DNA of 53,688 nt, taken from the NCBI GenBank assembly GCA_024642205.1, contig JAHEBQ010000043.1:1-53688 (forward strand). The letters run 5' to 3'. The position numbers and the translations under genes are program-made. Position 1 is the first letter of the stretch. Every line of letters begins with the position of its first letter. The DNA comes from Planctomycetaceae bacterium. Lineage in GTDB: Bacteria > Planctomycetota > Planctomycetia > Pirellulales > Pirellulaceae. Below are positions 17,484-26,015 of this stretch, piece by piece. Under the pieces are notes generated by a model. The model saw only the letters and a list, made by a program, of their open reading frames with translations. It made no database searches and was not told where the DNA came from.

Positions 17484-17507
17484 CGTGTCAATCATCCGTG
17501 TCAATCA
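17484..17507. repeat. pair of 11-base direct repeats upstream of the DUF2007-like gene
   Basis: CGTGTCAATCA occurs at 17484-17494 and again at 17497-17507, a 13-base period, in the 78 bases between the DUF2007-like start (17443, minus) and the end of the aldo/keto reductase gene. Repeats spaced a bit over one helical turn upstream of a start could be a regulator site. No regulator is known. Confidence 0.35.
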
Positions 17508-17521
17508 CGATGTGGACTGAA

Positions 17522-18556
17522 TCAAGCGTCATTTTCTTTGGACCACAGGGATGAGGGGAGTTGAACCGAATGTGTCAGACGATCAATTTCAGCCAATTCC
17601 GCGTCAGAAAATTCAAGGTTTTTCAGTGCTGCGCAGTTTTCCAGGATTTGTTCAGGACGACTGGCCCCACACAACACACTGGTTACCTGGGGCAATCGAA
17701 GGATCCATGCAATCGCCATTTGAGCCAGGCTTTGGCCTCGGCTTTCGGCGATCCCATTCAACGAACGCACGATATCGAGGACGGCATCGGTCAACTCCTC
17801 CGGTCGTAATGTTACTGGAGATTGGTCCGCCCGCGAACCTGCCGGAATTTCAGATAAATATTTGTTGGTCAACAGCCCCTGGTACAGCGGACAGAACGCG
17901 ATGATCCCAACTCCCAGTCCTTCGCACTCAGCCGTCAATCGTTCTTCGATCCAGCGATTGAACAGGGAATAATTCGGCTGGTGGATCAGGACATTGGCCC
18001 AGCTGTTTTTTCGACAGATTTCCACTGCTTGCCGCGTTTGCTCGGTCGAGTAACTGCTGATCCCGGAATAGAGTGATTTGCCTTGCTGGACAGCCGTGTT
18101 GAGTGCCCCGAGCGTTTCCTCCAAGGGCGTCTCGGGATCAAAACGATGGCTGTAAAAAAGATCAAAGTAATCAACGTCGACCCGTTTGAGCGACTGGTCG
18201 AGACTTGCAAGCAGATATTTTCGCGAGCCCCACTCACCGTAAGGACCCGGCCACATGTCGTATCCGGCCTTGGAAGAAATAAGTATTTCGTCACGAGGCA
18301 AATCCTTGAGTATTTTTCCGACGTTGACTTCGGCACTCCCGTAGGGTGGGCCATAGTTGTTGGCCAAATCAAAATGTGTAATTCCGGCGTCAAATGCCGT
18401 ATGGATCATTTGCCGCTGGATTTTCGTTGGCTCTCCCCCGCCAAAATTGTGCCAGCAGCCAAGCGTAATCGCTGGCAGCTTGAGACCGGATCGGCCACAC
18501 CTTCGGTATTGCATTCGCCCGTCATATCGGTGCGTGTCAGGTTCGTATTTCGTCAC
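17522..18556 (-). CDS. aldo/keto reductase, YghZ-like (L-glyceraldehyde-3-phosphate reductase type)
   Basis: 344 residues, ATG 18556. It belongs to the larger AKR subgroup that reduces aldehydes or methylglyoxal with NADPH in the cytoplasm. The tetrad regions are visible: Asp and Tyr in HFDLANNYGPPYGSAE, Lys in LISSKAGYDMWPGPYGEWGS, His in LFYSHRFDPETPLEET. The MWPGPYGE insertion and RYDGRMQYRRCGRSGLKLP start are diagnostic of the YghZ/Gpr group. Later segments (LIHQPNYSLFNRWIE, IIAFCPLYQGLLTNKYL, VLCGASRPEQILEN) fit the NADP site. It ends 78 bases before the DUF2007-like gene on the same strand. Confidence 0.92.
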   Translation of the reverse strand: MTKYEPDTHRYDGRMQYRRCGRSGLKLPAITLGCWHNFGGGEPTKIQRQMIHTAFDAGITHFDLANNYGPPYGSAEVNVGKILKDLPRDEILISSKAGYDMWPGPYGEWGSRKYLLASLDQSLKRVDVDYFDLFYSHRFDPETPLEETLGALNTAVQQGKSLYSGISSYSTEQTRQAVEICRKNSWANVLIHQPNYSLFNRWIEERLTAECEGLGVGIIAFCPLYQGLLTNKYLSEIPAGSRADQSPVTLRPEELTDAVLDIVRSLNGIAESRGQSLAQMAIAWILRLPQVTSVLCGASRPEQILENCAALKNLEFSDAELAEIDRLTHSVQLPSSLWSKENDA

Positions 18557-18730
18557 GGTTCACTCAAGCATTTCGGAATGGGTTGGGTCAACGTGTATTT
18601 TCAGGCGAACATGCGACTTGACAAGCCACCTTCACTGAATAACTACCAAGTTGTTAACGATGTCATCTGGCGATAAACTTACAGCTGATAGATCCGCCCG
18701 ACTGTTTCGCTATAAAGCTCCATTAAACGA

Positions 18731-20023
18731 TTGAAACAACACCGCGTATTGATGGCGACCGACCTTCCGTTTTGGCGGAGGTCGACGGGAGCAGAACAAC
18801 GAATGGCTTCGCTGGTTCGCTTCCTGGCTGGCGATTGCTGCAAGGTCCGGACATTTTATCTTGGCCAAACCGGAACGGATCAATTCACCCTTCGCGACCG
18901 CGATCTGATTGACTCCTCGGGATTCGACGTCGAACAGCGTGCTTCCGACCAACCCCCCCGGCAGTTGCGGAAAAAATTGAGCTGGTATGCTGAGGCGACG
19001 AAGCTACAGCTCCAGCAATGGTCCAGTCGACGGAATGACGAAAAAGACACGACTCTCGAGAGGGCCTTATCCACCACCGGACCCACCTTGAAGGAGTATC
19101 GATGGCCCTGGGCGATCGACGCGTTTCGCGAGTCCATTGACGGGTTCCGACCAGACTCAATTATCATCCAGTATATCAAGCTTGATTACCTGCTCGAAGC
19201 GCTGTCGTATCGACAGCGTAATGACATTCATTGTCTGGTCGACACGCACGACGTTCTGCATTTGCGGGCCCGACAGTTTCGTGAGCGAGGATTTCGGCAC
19301 TGGATCGAGATCAGCCGCGAAGAAGAAGCGATGTCGTTGGCCAAGTTTGATACAATTTTGGCCATCCAACCGAATGAAGCCAACCTGTTTCGCGAAATGG
19401 CGCCGGACAGCCGCACAATTATCTGTGGCCATGCCGTCGAACCGGTGGTCTTGCCAACACATCGCGTCCCGCGAGAAAACTCGCTGACGATCGGCTACCT
19501 CGCTTCCGCTAACGCGTCCAATGCACAAGCAATTGAATCGTTTCTGGATCATGTCTGGAGTCAACTGCAACGAACCCGGTCCGCAGATCAAATCGAGCTG
19601 GTCATCGCCGGCGGGATTTGCGAATGGCTGAACCGACCCAACTCCCCTGGTCGGGTTGCAATGACAAACGTTGTAATGCTGGGACGAGTGGAAGAGCTGC
19701 ATTCGTTTTACGATCGAGTTGACGTCATTGTTAACCCCGTTGAGTTTGGAACTGGCTTGAAAATCAAGAGCTGCGAAGCCATCGGGTTTGGCAAGCCGGT
19801 GTTGACGACGCTTCATGGGAGCGAGGGAATGCCATCCGCGGTTCTTCCTGCCTGCCTGATTTGCGCAACGGCAGGCGAATTCCAGGAACAACTACTGCGA
19901 CTAGCCAATGACGTCAATCTTCTTCCCGGCCTGCAAGCCGTTGCCACAAAACTGTCTCAGTCCGGATTTTCGGACCAGCAAACCTATTCCCAGTTAAAAC
20001 GGGTACTTCTTCACGGAAAATAG
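18731..20023 (+). CDS. glycosyltransferase (GT4-like, GT-B fold)
   Basis: About 430 residues. The best start is TTG 18731, since KQHRVLMATDLPFWRRSTGAEQ looks like a complete GT-B N-terminus and an in-frame stop lies at 18713; the first ATG is at 18752. No Shine-Dalgarno is evident. Segments seen: LVDTHDVLHLRARQF, IAIQPNEANLF-type, TIICGHAVEP, LTIGYLASANASNAQAIESF (donor-domain start), ELVIAGGICEW, and the C-terminal FYDRVDVIVNPVEFGTGLKIKSCEAIGFGKPVLTT, the usual GT4 donor-binding loop with GTGLKIK. It probably elongates a surface polysaccharide. The next genes on this strand, after a DUF1559 gene, are four more transferase-like genes. Confidence 0.88.
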   Translation: MKQHRVLMATDLPFWRRSTGAEQRMASLVRFLAGDCCKVRTFYLGQTGTDQFTLRDRDLIDSSGFDVEQRASDQPPRQLRKKLSWYAEATKLQLQQWSSRRNDEKDTTLERALSTTGPTLKEYRWPWAIDAFRESIDGFRPDSIIIQYIKLDYLLEALSYRQRNDIHCLVDTHDVLHLRARQFRERGFRHWIEISREEEAMSLAKFDTILAIQPNEANLFREMAPDSRTIICGHAVEPVVLPTHRVPRENSLTIGYLASANASNAQAIESFLDHVWSQLQRTRSADQIELVIAGGICEWLNRPNSPGRVAMTNVVMLGRVEELHSFYDRVDVIVNPVEFGTGLKIKSCEAIGFGKPVLTTLHGSEGMPSAVLPACLICATAGEFQEQLLRLANDVNLLPGLQAVATKLSQSGFSDQQTYSQLKRVLLHGK

Positions 20024-20167
20024 GCTGTTTTCGGGCTGAGTTTTGGACGACATCCCGAGAATAGTTGGCGATCGTCAAGCCAGGAGCTACTCTTGTTGGA
20101 ACAGATGTTCCCGGTGGCGCGTCATAATACTGCAGCGTGCAGCTCGTCGTTTTTCTGAGGCATTCAA

Positions 20168-21079
20168 ATGAACCGCAAGCAGGGTTTTACGTTAGTTGAA
20201 TTACTGATCGTAGTTGCCGTGATCGGAATACTGATCAGTATGACGCTGCCTGCTGTTCAAATGGTTCGCGAAGCCGCCCGCCGCACGGCTTGCCAGAACA
20301 ACCTGCACCAGATCGGGTTGGCGACACTCAACTATGAAAACTCCAGAAACTTTTATCCCCCGTCACGGGCGGCAGACGAGTTTCTGGCCTGGCCGGTCTT
20401 CCTGATGCCATATTTGGAAATGGGAAATGTTCACGACCGACTTGAGCTGAGAAAAAAATACCAGTTTCAAGACCCTGAGGTCGTCAAATTGCCAATGCCG
20501 GTAATGCTTTGCCCATCGCGTCAGCGAGACCAAAACGTCAGTATAAGTGAATCCCGTGGCCCTGTGGGGGCCGTCGGTGATTACGCAGGTAACGCAGGAA
20601 CAACCAGGTACTTTCCGTTTGATGTTTGGGCCAAATTTGAAGACCCTGTCGACGGCGTTTTCAATTCCGGATTTTCCAGTCAAAACGAAGTCGTCAAGGG
20701 AGAACTGGTCGGCCCGGAACGAGGCCGTTACGGGCATAAGGACATCAGCGATGGCACTTCCCACACAATCTTCATCGGCGAAAAATATGTCAGCTCCTTT
20801 GGGGAATTGCAGCCGGAAGGCTGGGGTGACAGCTCGATTTACAATGGTGATCAGCCCGAGACCTTCATGCGTATCGGCGGTTATGCAATGGGACTGGCGG
20901 TTGCCCGAACGCTGGTCCTTTCTCCTGGAGAGTACCCGATCTTTGGTAGCGGGCATCCTGCCGTCGTCAATTTTGTGTTCGGCGATGGAAGCGTGCATTC
21001 GCTGCCGATTCATACCGATGAAGAAACGTTGTATCGACTCTGCTCTCGCAACGACGGCTTGACCGTGATGCTTGAATAG
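20168..21079 (+). CDS. DUF1559 protein with type IV pilin-like N-terminus
   Basis: 303 residues, ATG 20168 with GAGG seven bases upstream. It starts with a prepilin cleavage/methylation motif: short basic leader MNRKQG, then FTLVELLIVVAVIGILISMTLPAV, including the Glu at +5. DUF1559 follows (VREAARRTACQNNLHQIGLATLNYEN, then VMLCPSRQ, GDYAGNAGT, ISDGTSHTIFIGEKY, and the C-terminal VNFVFGDGSVHSL). This family is hugely expanded in Planctomycetota. Its members probably form pseudopilin-like or surface structures; the exact role is unproven. It sits inside the glycosyltransferase run without an obvious functional tie. Confidence 0.94.
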   Translation: MNRKQGFTLVELLIVVAVIGILISMTLPAVQMVREAARRTACQNNLHQIGLATLNYENSRNFYPPSRAADEFLAWPVFLMPYLEMGNVHDRLELRKKYQFQDPEVVKLPMPVMLCPSRQRDQNVSISESRGPVGAVGDYAGNAGTTRYFPFDVWAKFEDPVDGVFNSGFSSQNEVVKGELVGPERGRYGHKDISDGTSHTIFIGEKYVSSFGELQPEGWGDSSIYNGDQPETFMRIGGYAMGLAVARTLVLSPGEYPIFGSGHPAVVNFVFGDGSVHSLPIHTDEETLYRLCSRNDGLTVMLE

Positions 21080-21119
21080 ACGACTCCGTCAGCCCATCCA
21101 TTCACGAATCTTCTCGGTC

Positions 21120-22526
21120 ATGCAACAACCGTCAGTCTTTTTTGTTGGTCAACCCCATGAAGTGGCTCACCACGCAGCTCCATTTCAGCAAGCGTTGAAC
21201 GTCGTCATCGCTGAACCGCATGATGTTCTTGAGCAAGCCAGGCCGGGTGATCTGGCGATTTTTTACTCCGAACATTTCGACAGGTTTCGCGCTTGCTGCC
21301 TTCGGTTGAATCAGCGAAATGTTGCCACGCTCTACTTGATCGACGGAATCCTCGAATGGCGGAACGCCTGGGAGAATTGTCCCGAGGAGGTTGCCTGTCC
21401 TTATACGATGAGACCTGTATTGTCCCACAAGGTCGCGTGTATCGGACCGTCCCAACAGCGAGCGCTTGATGCTTGGGGAAACGTGGGCAAAACCGAAGTC
21501 GTAGGGATTCCGCGACTTGATGGATATCCGGAAATGCGATCCTCTCGTGATCATACGAACGGTACGTTTCGGGTTCTCGTGATGACCGCGAAAACGCCGG
21601 GCTTCACTCCGCAGCAAATTCAAACAACGCGACAAAGTCTGATTGACTTGAAACAATGGCAAACCGCAAATCCGACGATTACCGATCAACGCGGGCCGGG
21701 CGAGCCCGACCAGACCACGAGAACAGAATTCGTCTGGCGACTGACCGCTGGCCTTGCTGGTGAAATCGGAGTGGATAACCACTTGTCCAATCTGACTGGC
21801 GGAGAATTGGCGGAATTGCTGCTCACGGTTGACGCGGTTATTTCGACTCCATCGACGGCGATCCTGGAAGCCATGCTTATGGATCTTCCGACCGCCGTTC
21901 TTGATTACCACAATTGCCCACATTATGTCTCCACGGGTTGGGATATTTGTTCCCGCGAGCACATTGGAACGATATTGACTCAAATGTACGAGCGTTCTCC
22001 CACGCGAATGATGTTCCAGGAAAATCAGCTCGCAGATGCGCTGTTTACTCAGAGTAGCGCCAGTCGTCGGTTGGTGGATCTTGCCAGTCAAATGCTACTG
22101 ATTGCAGGCGAGCAGGTTGCCAGCGGACAGGCAGATGCGAAGGGCGGGCTGTCGTTTCCTGCTCAGATACTCGACTCCCCAGCGCCACTGCGAGGGGAGT
22201 TGGATCACTCACGTGTCTTTGGAAATGCCGCCGAGTTCTTTGTGGATGACAAGACCGTGCTGCAGGTCGAACTTTCGCATGCGCGCCGCGAGATTTCCCA
22301 TCTTCAACGGGAGTTGGCACAGATCCAGTCGGAGCTGGATCAAGCCCATCAAATATTTGAACAAATCGAAAAACACCCGATTGCCGGCCCGGTTGTTCGC
22401 ATTCGACGGAAGATGCTCGATTTAATGGCTGCAATACGAAAACGAAAAAACAAACTTGATGCAACTTGTCCGGCGAACGTTACGAAACCTGTCGATTCAC
22501 AGCCAGATTCGCGGCTGAATTCATGA
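21120..22526 (+). CDS. GT-B-like glycosyl/glycerophosphotransferase-like protein with C-terminal coiled coil
   Basis: About 468 residues from ATG 21120 (MQQPSVFFVGQPHEV); the open frame reaches back to a TTG that overlaps the preceding gene. N-terminal domain: GDLAIFYSEHFDRFRACCLR, IDGILEWRNAWE. C-terminal domain: GIPRLDGY, VDAVISTPSTAILEAMLMDLP then AVLDYHNCPHY, the pattern of CDP-glycerophosphotransferase or nucleotide-sugar epimerase-like donor domains. Residues about 395-440 (HARREISHLQRELAQIQ, ELDQAHQIFEQIEK) form a heptad-rich coiled coil, followed by a basic tail. The coiled coil may set chain length or anchor the enzyme, as in some chain-length regulators (inference). Substrate unknown. 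Confidence 0.72.
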   Translation: MQQPSVFFVGQPHEVAHHAAPFQQALNVVIAEPHDVLEQARPGDLAIFYSEHFDRFRACCLRLNQRNVATLYLIDGILEWRNAWENCPEEVACPYTMRPVLSHKVACIGPSQQRALDAWGNVGKTEVVGIPRLDGYPEMRSSRDHTNGTFRVLVMTAKTPGFTPQQIQTTRQSLIDLKQWQTANPTITDQRGPGEPDQTTRTEFVWRLTAGLAGEIGVDNHLSNLTGGELAELLLTVDAVISTPSTAILEAMLMDLPTAVLDYHNCPHYVSTGWDICSREHIGTILTQMYERSPTRMMFQENQLADALFTQSSASRRLVDLASQMLLIAGEQVASGQADAKGGLSFPAQILDSPAPLRGELDHSRVFGNAAEFFVDDKTVLQVELSHARREISHLQRELAQIQSELDQAHQIFEQIEKHPIAGPVVRIRRKMLDLMAAIRKRKNKLDATCPANVTKPVDSQPDSRLNS

Positions 22527-22576
22527 GAATCCGTTACGACGTGTCATAATGTTGACGGCTGCTGATCCAGGTGCGA

Positions 22577-23683
22577 ATGCTCAAACGACAGACGGAAAAG
22601 ATGATCCAGGAATTGTGCCAATCTAACGTGCTGCGCTCTGTCTCGACGACGGACCCGATCGTGTTGTGCGCTTCGGATGACAATTACGTCAAACCACTTG
22701 CGGTAACGCTGCATTCGGCGGCGACGTCGCTGAGAGCCGGGAACCACTTGCATGTTGTTTTGATGGATGGCGGGATTAGCGAATCGAGCTGGTCAGGGCT
22801 TCGCGAAACGCTACTGGATTTGCCCATTAGTGTTCACGTGCTGCGCCCGAACCGTCAGGAGATCAGTGATCTTGTCACTTCGCATCACATTACCCATGCC
22901 GCATACTTCCGATTGCTCGCCGCGCGACTGCTTCCCGACTCGGTCGACAAAGTGATTTATCTCGATTCGGACGTTTTGGTGAAAAGTGATTTGACCGAGT
23001 TGTGGAATCTCGACGTCGGTAACCACTATTGTCTGGCCGCGGTCGATATTGCATGTCCATTTGTGGATGCGTACCAGGCTCAAGCAAAAAATCGCCGTTA
23101 CAGGAAGGCCATTCCTCACCTGGCAGCGATTTCACCGATTCCCAACTGGCGCCAACTCAAACTTGACGGCTCAGCGTCGTACTTCAACAGCGGTGTGATG
23201 GTGCTCAACCTGGCCCGTTGGCGAGCTGAATCGATCGATAAGAAACTTCTGGCCTGTTTGCGAGACAACGCGTCGCATGTTTGGTGCTGGGATCAATACG
23301 CGTTGAATGTCGTGTTCGCCGGGCACTGGGGTAAACTCCCCGCCCGCTGGAACCAGGGTGTCCACGTATTTGAATTTCCCGATGACACCCATAGTCCGAT
23401 TGATCCTGAAGAATTTGTCCAGATGCGAGACGATCCCGCCTTGGTTCATTTCACGACAGAGTTCAAGCCATGGGAGTTTCAGCCCTTCCATCCCCTGCGG
23501 GAAAGCTTTTATGAAAGGCTCGATCAAACCGCTTGGGCCGGTTGGCGGCCGGAAAAACCCAAGTTCAGTCTGAAACGGTGGTGGGACCTGAAGGCGGTTT
23601 ACTGGATTCGAAAGTGGGTCGTCAACTACCGAAAGGCCCGCTCGATATTTGCCTGGGGCGCAAACGAGACGCTCGACCCATGA
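22577..23683 (+). CDS. glycosyltransferase family 8
   Basis: About 368 residues; ATG 22577 has AGGT five bases upstream, though a GTG at 22571 is possible. GT8 retaining galactosyl/glucosyltransferases act in lipopolysaccharide core synthesis. The features are IVLCASDDNYVKPLAVTLHS at the start, VDKVIYLDSDVLVKSDL with the metal-binding DSD, YFNSGVMVLNLARWR, CWDQYALNVVF, and a C-terminal LVHFTTEFKPW that carries the family His and KPW. Length and motif order match complete GT8 enzymes. The stop overlaps the next start as ATGA, so the two genes are translationally coupled. Confidence 0.93.
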   Translation: MLKRQTEKMIQELCQSNVLRSVSTTDPIVLCASDDNYVKPLAVTLHSAATSLRAGNHLHVVLMDGGISESSWSGLRETLLDLPISVHVLRPNRQEISDLVTSHHITHAAYFRLLAARLLPDSVDKVIYLDSDVLVKSDLTELWNLDVGNHYCLAAVDIACPFVDAYQAQAKNRRYRKAIPHLAAISPIPNWRQLKLDGSASYFNSGVMVLNLARWRAESIDKKLLACLRDNASHVWCWDQYALNVVFAGHWGKLPARWNQGVHVFEFPDDTHSPIDPEEFVQMRDDPALVHFTTEFKPWEFQPFHPLRESFYERLDQTAWAGWRPEKPKFSLKRWWDLKAVYWIRKWVVNYRKARSIFAWGANETLDP

Positions 23684-24627
23684 TGCAACACAACTCCAAA
23701 ATGACAAGGCCGGCAATATCGCCGGCCCCGACGAACCGCACACCAGAGCCAGAAACTGCCGCAGCATCGACGCCGCTAATTACGATTTTTGCCCTGCCGA
23801 AGCCGTTTGGCCGAAACACTGACCTGATCCAACGCAACGCGATCCGCTCGTGGGAGCGTCTGCAACCCGAAGTCGATGTGCTCTTAATTGGAGACGACGC
23901 TGGAATTGCCGAAACGGCCCGGGAACTGGGCGTCCGGCATGCTGGCGGGATCAAATTCAATGCGCAGGGTACCCCGCTGGTTAATTCTGCGTTTGAGATC
24001 GCCCGCCGAGAATCCGATTCGCCATTTCTGGCCTATTGCAACAGCGATGTGATCTTGATGAGAGACTTTGTGAAGGCCATCGCGCTGGTTAACCAGAATT
24101 CGATGTTTCGTCAATTTGTCGCCTTTGGTCAGCGAACAGATTTGAAAGTCGATCGCCAAATTGATTTCCATGAGCAAGCTCAAGTCGAATGGCTGTTGGA
24201 AGACTGCAGACAAAGTGGCATCCGCAGTTCAAATGTCTGCAAAGAATATTTCGTATTTAACCGTGAGCTGTACCGGGACGTCCCGCCGTTTGCGATTGGC
24301 CGTGGCAATTGGGACAATTGGATGATCCACTCTGCCAAGGTGAAACAACTGCCGGTTGTCAAGATTTCGGACTTCGTTACGGCAATTCATCAGGCCCATG
24401 ATTATTCCCATCTGTCGGCCAGTCGATTCAGTTGTTATGTGACGGGCGCCGAAGCCGAGACAAATCGCAGGCTGGCCGGCGGGCGGCATTACCTGTCCGG
24501 CTCGACGGCGAATTGGCGGTTGACCGGCGCCGGACTGAAACGTGAGCCGCCGCTTTTGATCAACCCAGGATTCTGGGCAGATATCCCGCGGTTCATGCGA
24601 CTGCTGCTCAACCTGACGGTAGGCTGA
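23680..24627 (+). CDS. glycosyltransferase-like protein (GT-A fold suspected)
   Basis: About 315 residues from ATG 23680, which overlaps the GT8 stop (ATGA). Segments: ITIFALPKPFGRNTDLIQRNAI, VDVLLIGDDAGIAETARELG, FLAYCNSDVILMRDFVKAI with a possible metal-binding NSD, FVAFGQRTDL, EYFVFNRELYRDVPPFAIGRGNWDNW, and AIHQAHDYSHL. The arrangement (sheet, NSDV, then a WDNW acceptor-side segment) fits a GT-A transferase; similar planctomycete proteins are usually called hypothetical or glycosyltransferase-like. Co-translation with the GT8 gene and a 4-base gap to the GT2 gene suggest a shared glycan pathway. Confidence 0.68.
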   Translation: MMQHNSKMTRPAISPAPTNRTPEPETAAASTPLITIFALPKPFGRNTDLIQRNAIRSWERLQPEVDVLLIGDDAGIAETARELGVRHAGGIKFNAQGTPLVNSAFEIARRESDSPFLAYCNSDVILMRDFVKAIALVNQNSMFRQFVAFGQRTDLKVDRQIDFHEQAQVEWLLEDCRQSGIRSSNVCKEYFVFNRELYRDVPPFAIGRGNWDNWMIHSAKVKQLPVVKISDFVTAIHQAHDYSHLSASRFSCYVTGAEAETNRRLAGGRHYLSGSTANWRLTGAGLKREPPLLINPGFWADIPRFMRLLLNLTVG

Positions 24628-24631
24628 TTCC

Positions 24632-25894
24632 ATGTTCACCACCATCGTAATGATCGCTGCTCAGCTGCTTATTGGTGCTGCGCTGGTACAGAGCTCGATT
24701 GCGATCTCATTTGGACGCTGGTTTGCCGGGAAGAGGCGGATCCTGCTGCCACCGGAGCAGCAGGAACTCGCCGTCGTGATCATGAGTGTCCGGGGCTGCG
24801 ATCCGACACTACGAGATTCACTGGCGGGGATTCTGGATCAGGAATATGAGAACTACGAAGTCCATCTTGTCGTCGACCACCAGGTTGATTTGGCCTGGGA
24901 TCTGGCGCAGGAAATCAAGTCGAAACTTGATCGACGCAGTGTTTTGACCATTCACGAAATGCAGGATCCTCCGGTAACCTGCAGTTTGAAATGCCATTCA
25001 ATCGTCCAGGCCCTGAGGGAGATTCCACGGCAGGCCAAGTACGTTGCGTTGCTTGACGCCGACGTGACACCCCACAAAACCTGGCTGGCCGAATTGACGG
25101 GGCCTTTGTGTGATCCGGCGATTGGGGGCGTGACCGGCAATCAGTGGTTTGAACCACAGGCCCCGGCCGGGATAGGATCATTGACGCGTAGTGCCTGGAA
25201 CGCCGGCGCATTGGTGCCTACTATTTATTTTTCCAATCCGTGGGCAGGAAGCTTTGCGATGCGGGCCAGCGATTTGGAGGACTCCGGATTGGCTGAAATC
25301 TGGAGCTGCTCAGTCGTCGATGACGGGCCGATTCAAAAGGCGATCAACGACATTGGACTCAGGATCGAATTCGCGCCATCGTTGATCATGATCAACCGGG
25401 AGCCCTGCACGTTGGTTTATGCGAATCGTTGGGTGACCAGAATGCTGACCTGGTCAAGACTCTATGAGAAAACGTTCTTCCTGTCGGTGATTCATGCCGT
25501 TTTCAGTAACTTTGTCATGCTTTCAAACTTTGGGGTGCTCTTTATTGCAATCGCGATGGGTCACCGACTTGGGATCGGAGTAAGTCTGTTTGCCTTGATC
25601 GTCAGCGGCGGGTTGTGCTCGCTGGCGTACATTTCATCTCGAAAATGTGTTTCCCGGAGCTGCCGGATGCGGGGCGAGGTATTACCACCGATGGGAATCT
25701 CCCGGTTCTTCGGAGTGCTTTCGACGGTACCCATTGGCCACCTGATCTATGGGTTCTCCTGTGCACAGGCATTGTTGTTGAAACGAATCAAATGGCGTGG
25801 GATCACATATGAAGTAACACGGCACGATGAAGTGAGGCGTTTGAATTATCAACCATACTCGGCAGGAAACGCTCAGTCGAAGGTCTCGATTTAG
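24632..25894 (+). CDS. membrane glycosyltransferase family 2 (ceramide glucosyltransferase/HpnI-like)
   Basis: 420 residues, starting four bases after the previous stop. An N-terminal membrane helix (about 4-30) precedes a GT2 catalytic domain: AVVIMSVRGCDPTLRDSLAGIL, YVALLDADVTPHKTWL with the DAD metal site, GGVTGNQWFEP, AGSFAMRASDLE, SVVDDGPIQKAI (the ED/DD acceptor motif) and TRMLTWSRL in place of QxxRW. Two to four helices follow (about 285-340 and 350-385). The plan resembles processive or lipid-directed GT2 enzymes such as ceramide glucosyltransferase and HpnI, working on a lipid acceptor in the inner membrane. The acceptor is not determined. Confidence 0.87.
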   Translation: MFTTIVMIAAQLLIGAALVQSSIAISFGRWFAGKRRILLPPEQQELAVVIMSVRGCDPTLRDSLAGILDQEYENYEVHLVVDHQVDLAWDLAQEIKSKLDRRSVLTIHEMQDPPVTCSLKCHSIVQALREIPRQAKYVALLDADVTPHKTWLAELTGPLCDPAIGGVTGNQWFEPQAPAGIGSLTRSAWNAGALVPTIYFSNPWAGSFAMRASDLEDSGLAEIWSCSVVDDGPIQKAINDIGLRIEFAPSLIMINREPCTLVYANRWVTRMLTWSRLYEKTFFLSVIHAVFSNFVMLSNFGVLFIAIAMGHRLGIGVSLFALIVSGGLCSLAYISSRKCVSRSCRMRGEVLPPMGISRFFGVLSTVPIGHLIYGFSCAQALLLKRIKWRGITYEVTRHDEVRRLNYQPYSAGNAQSKVSI

Positions 25895-26015
25895 GTCTGA
25901 GTTGTTTGTCCCTCTGGCTTGCAAAGCCGCTTGATTTGGTCCACTCAGTCAGGATGACATGCCGGGCCCAAGTTTACCCGGACGACAGGGTGTCAGAAAA
26001 TCCGGACCGTGGGCG

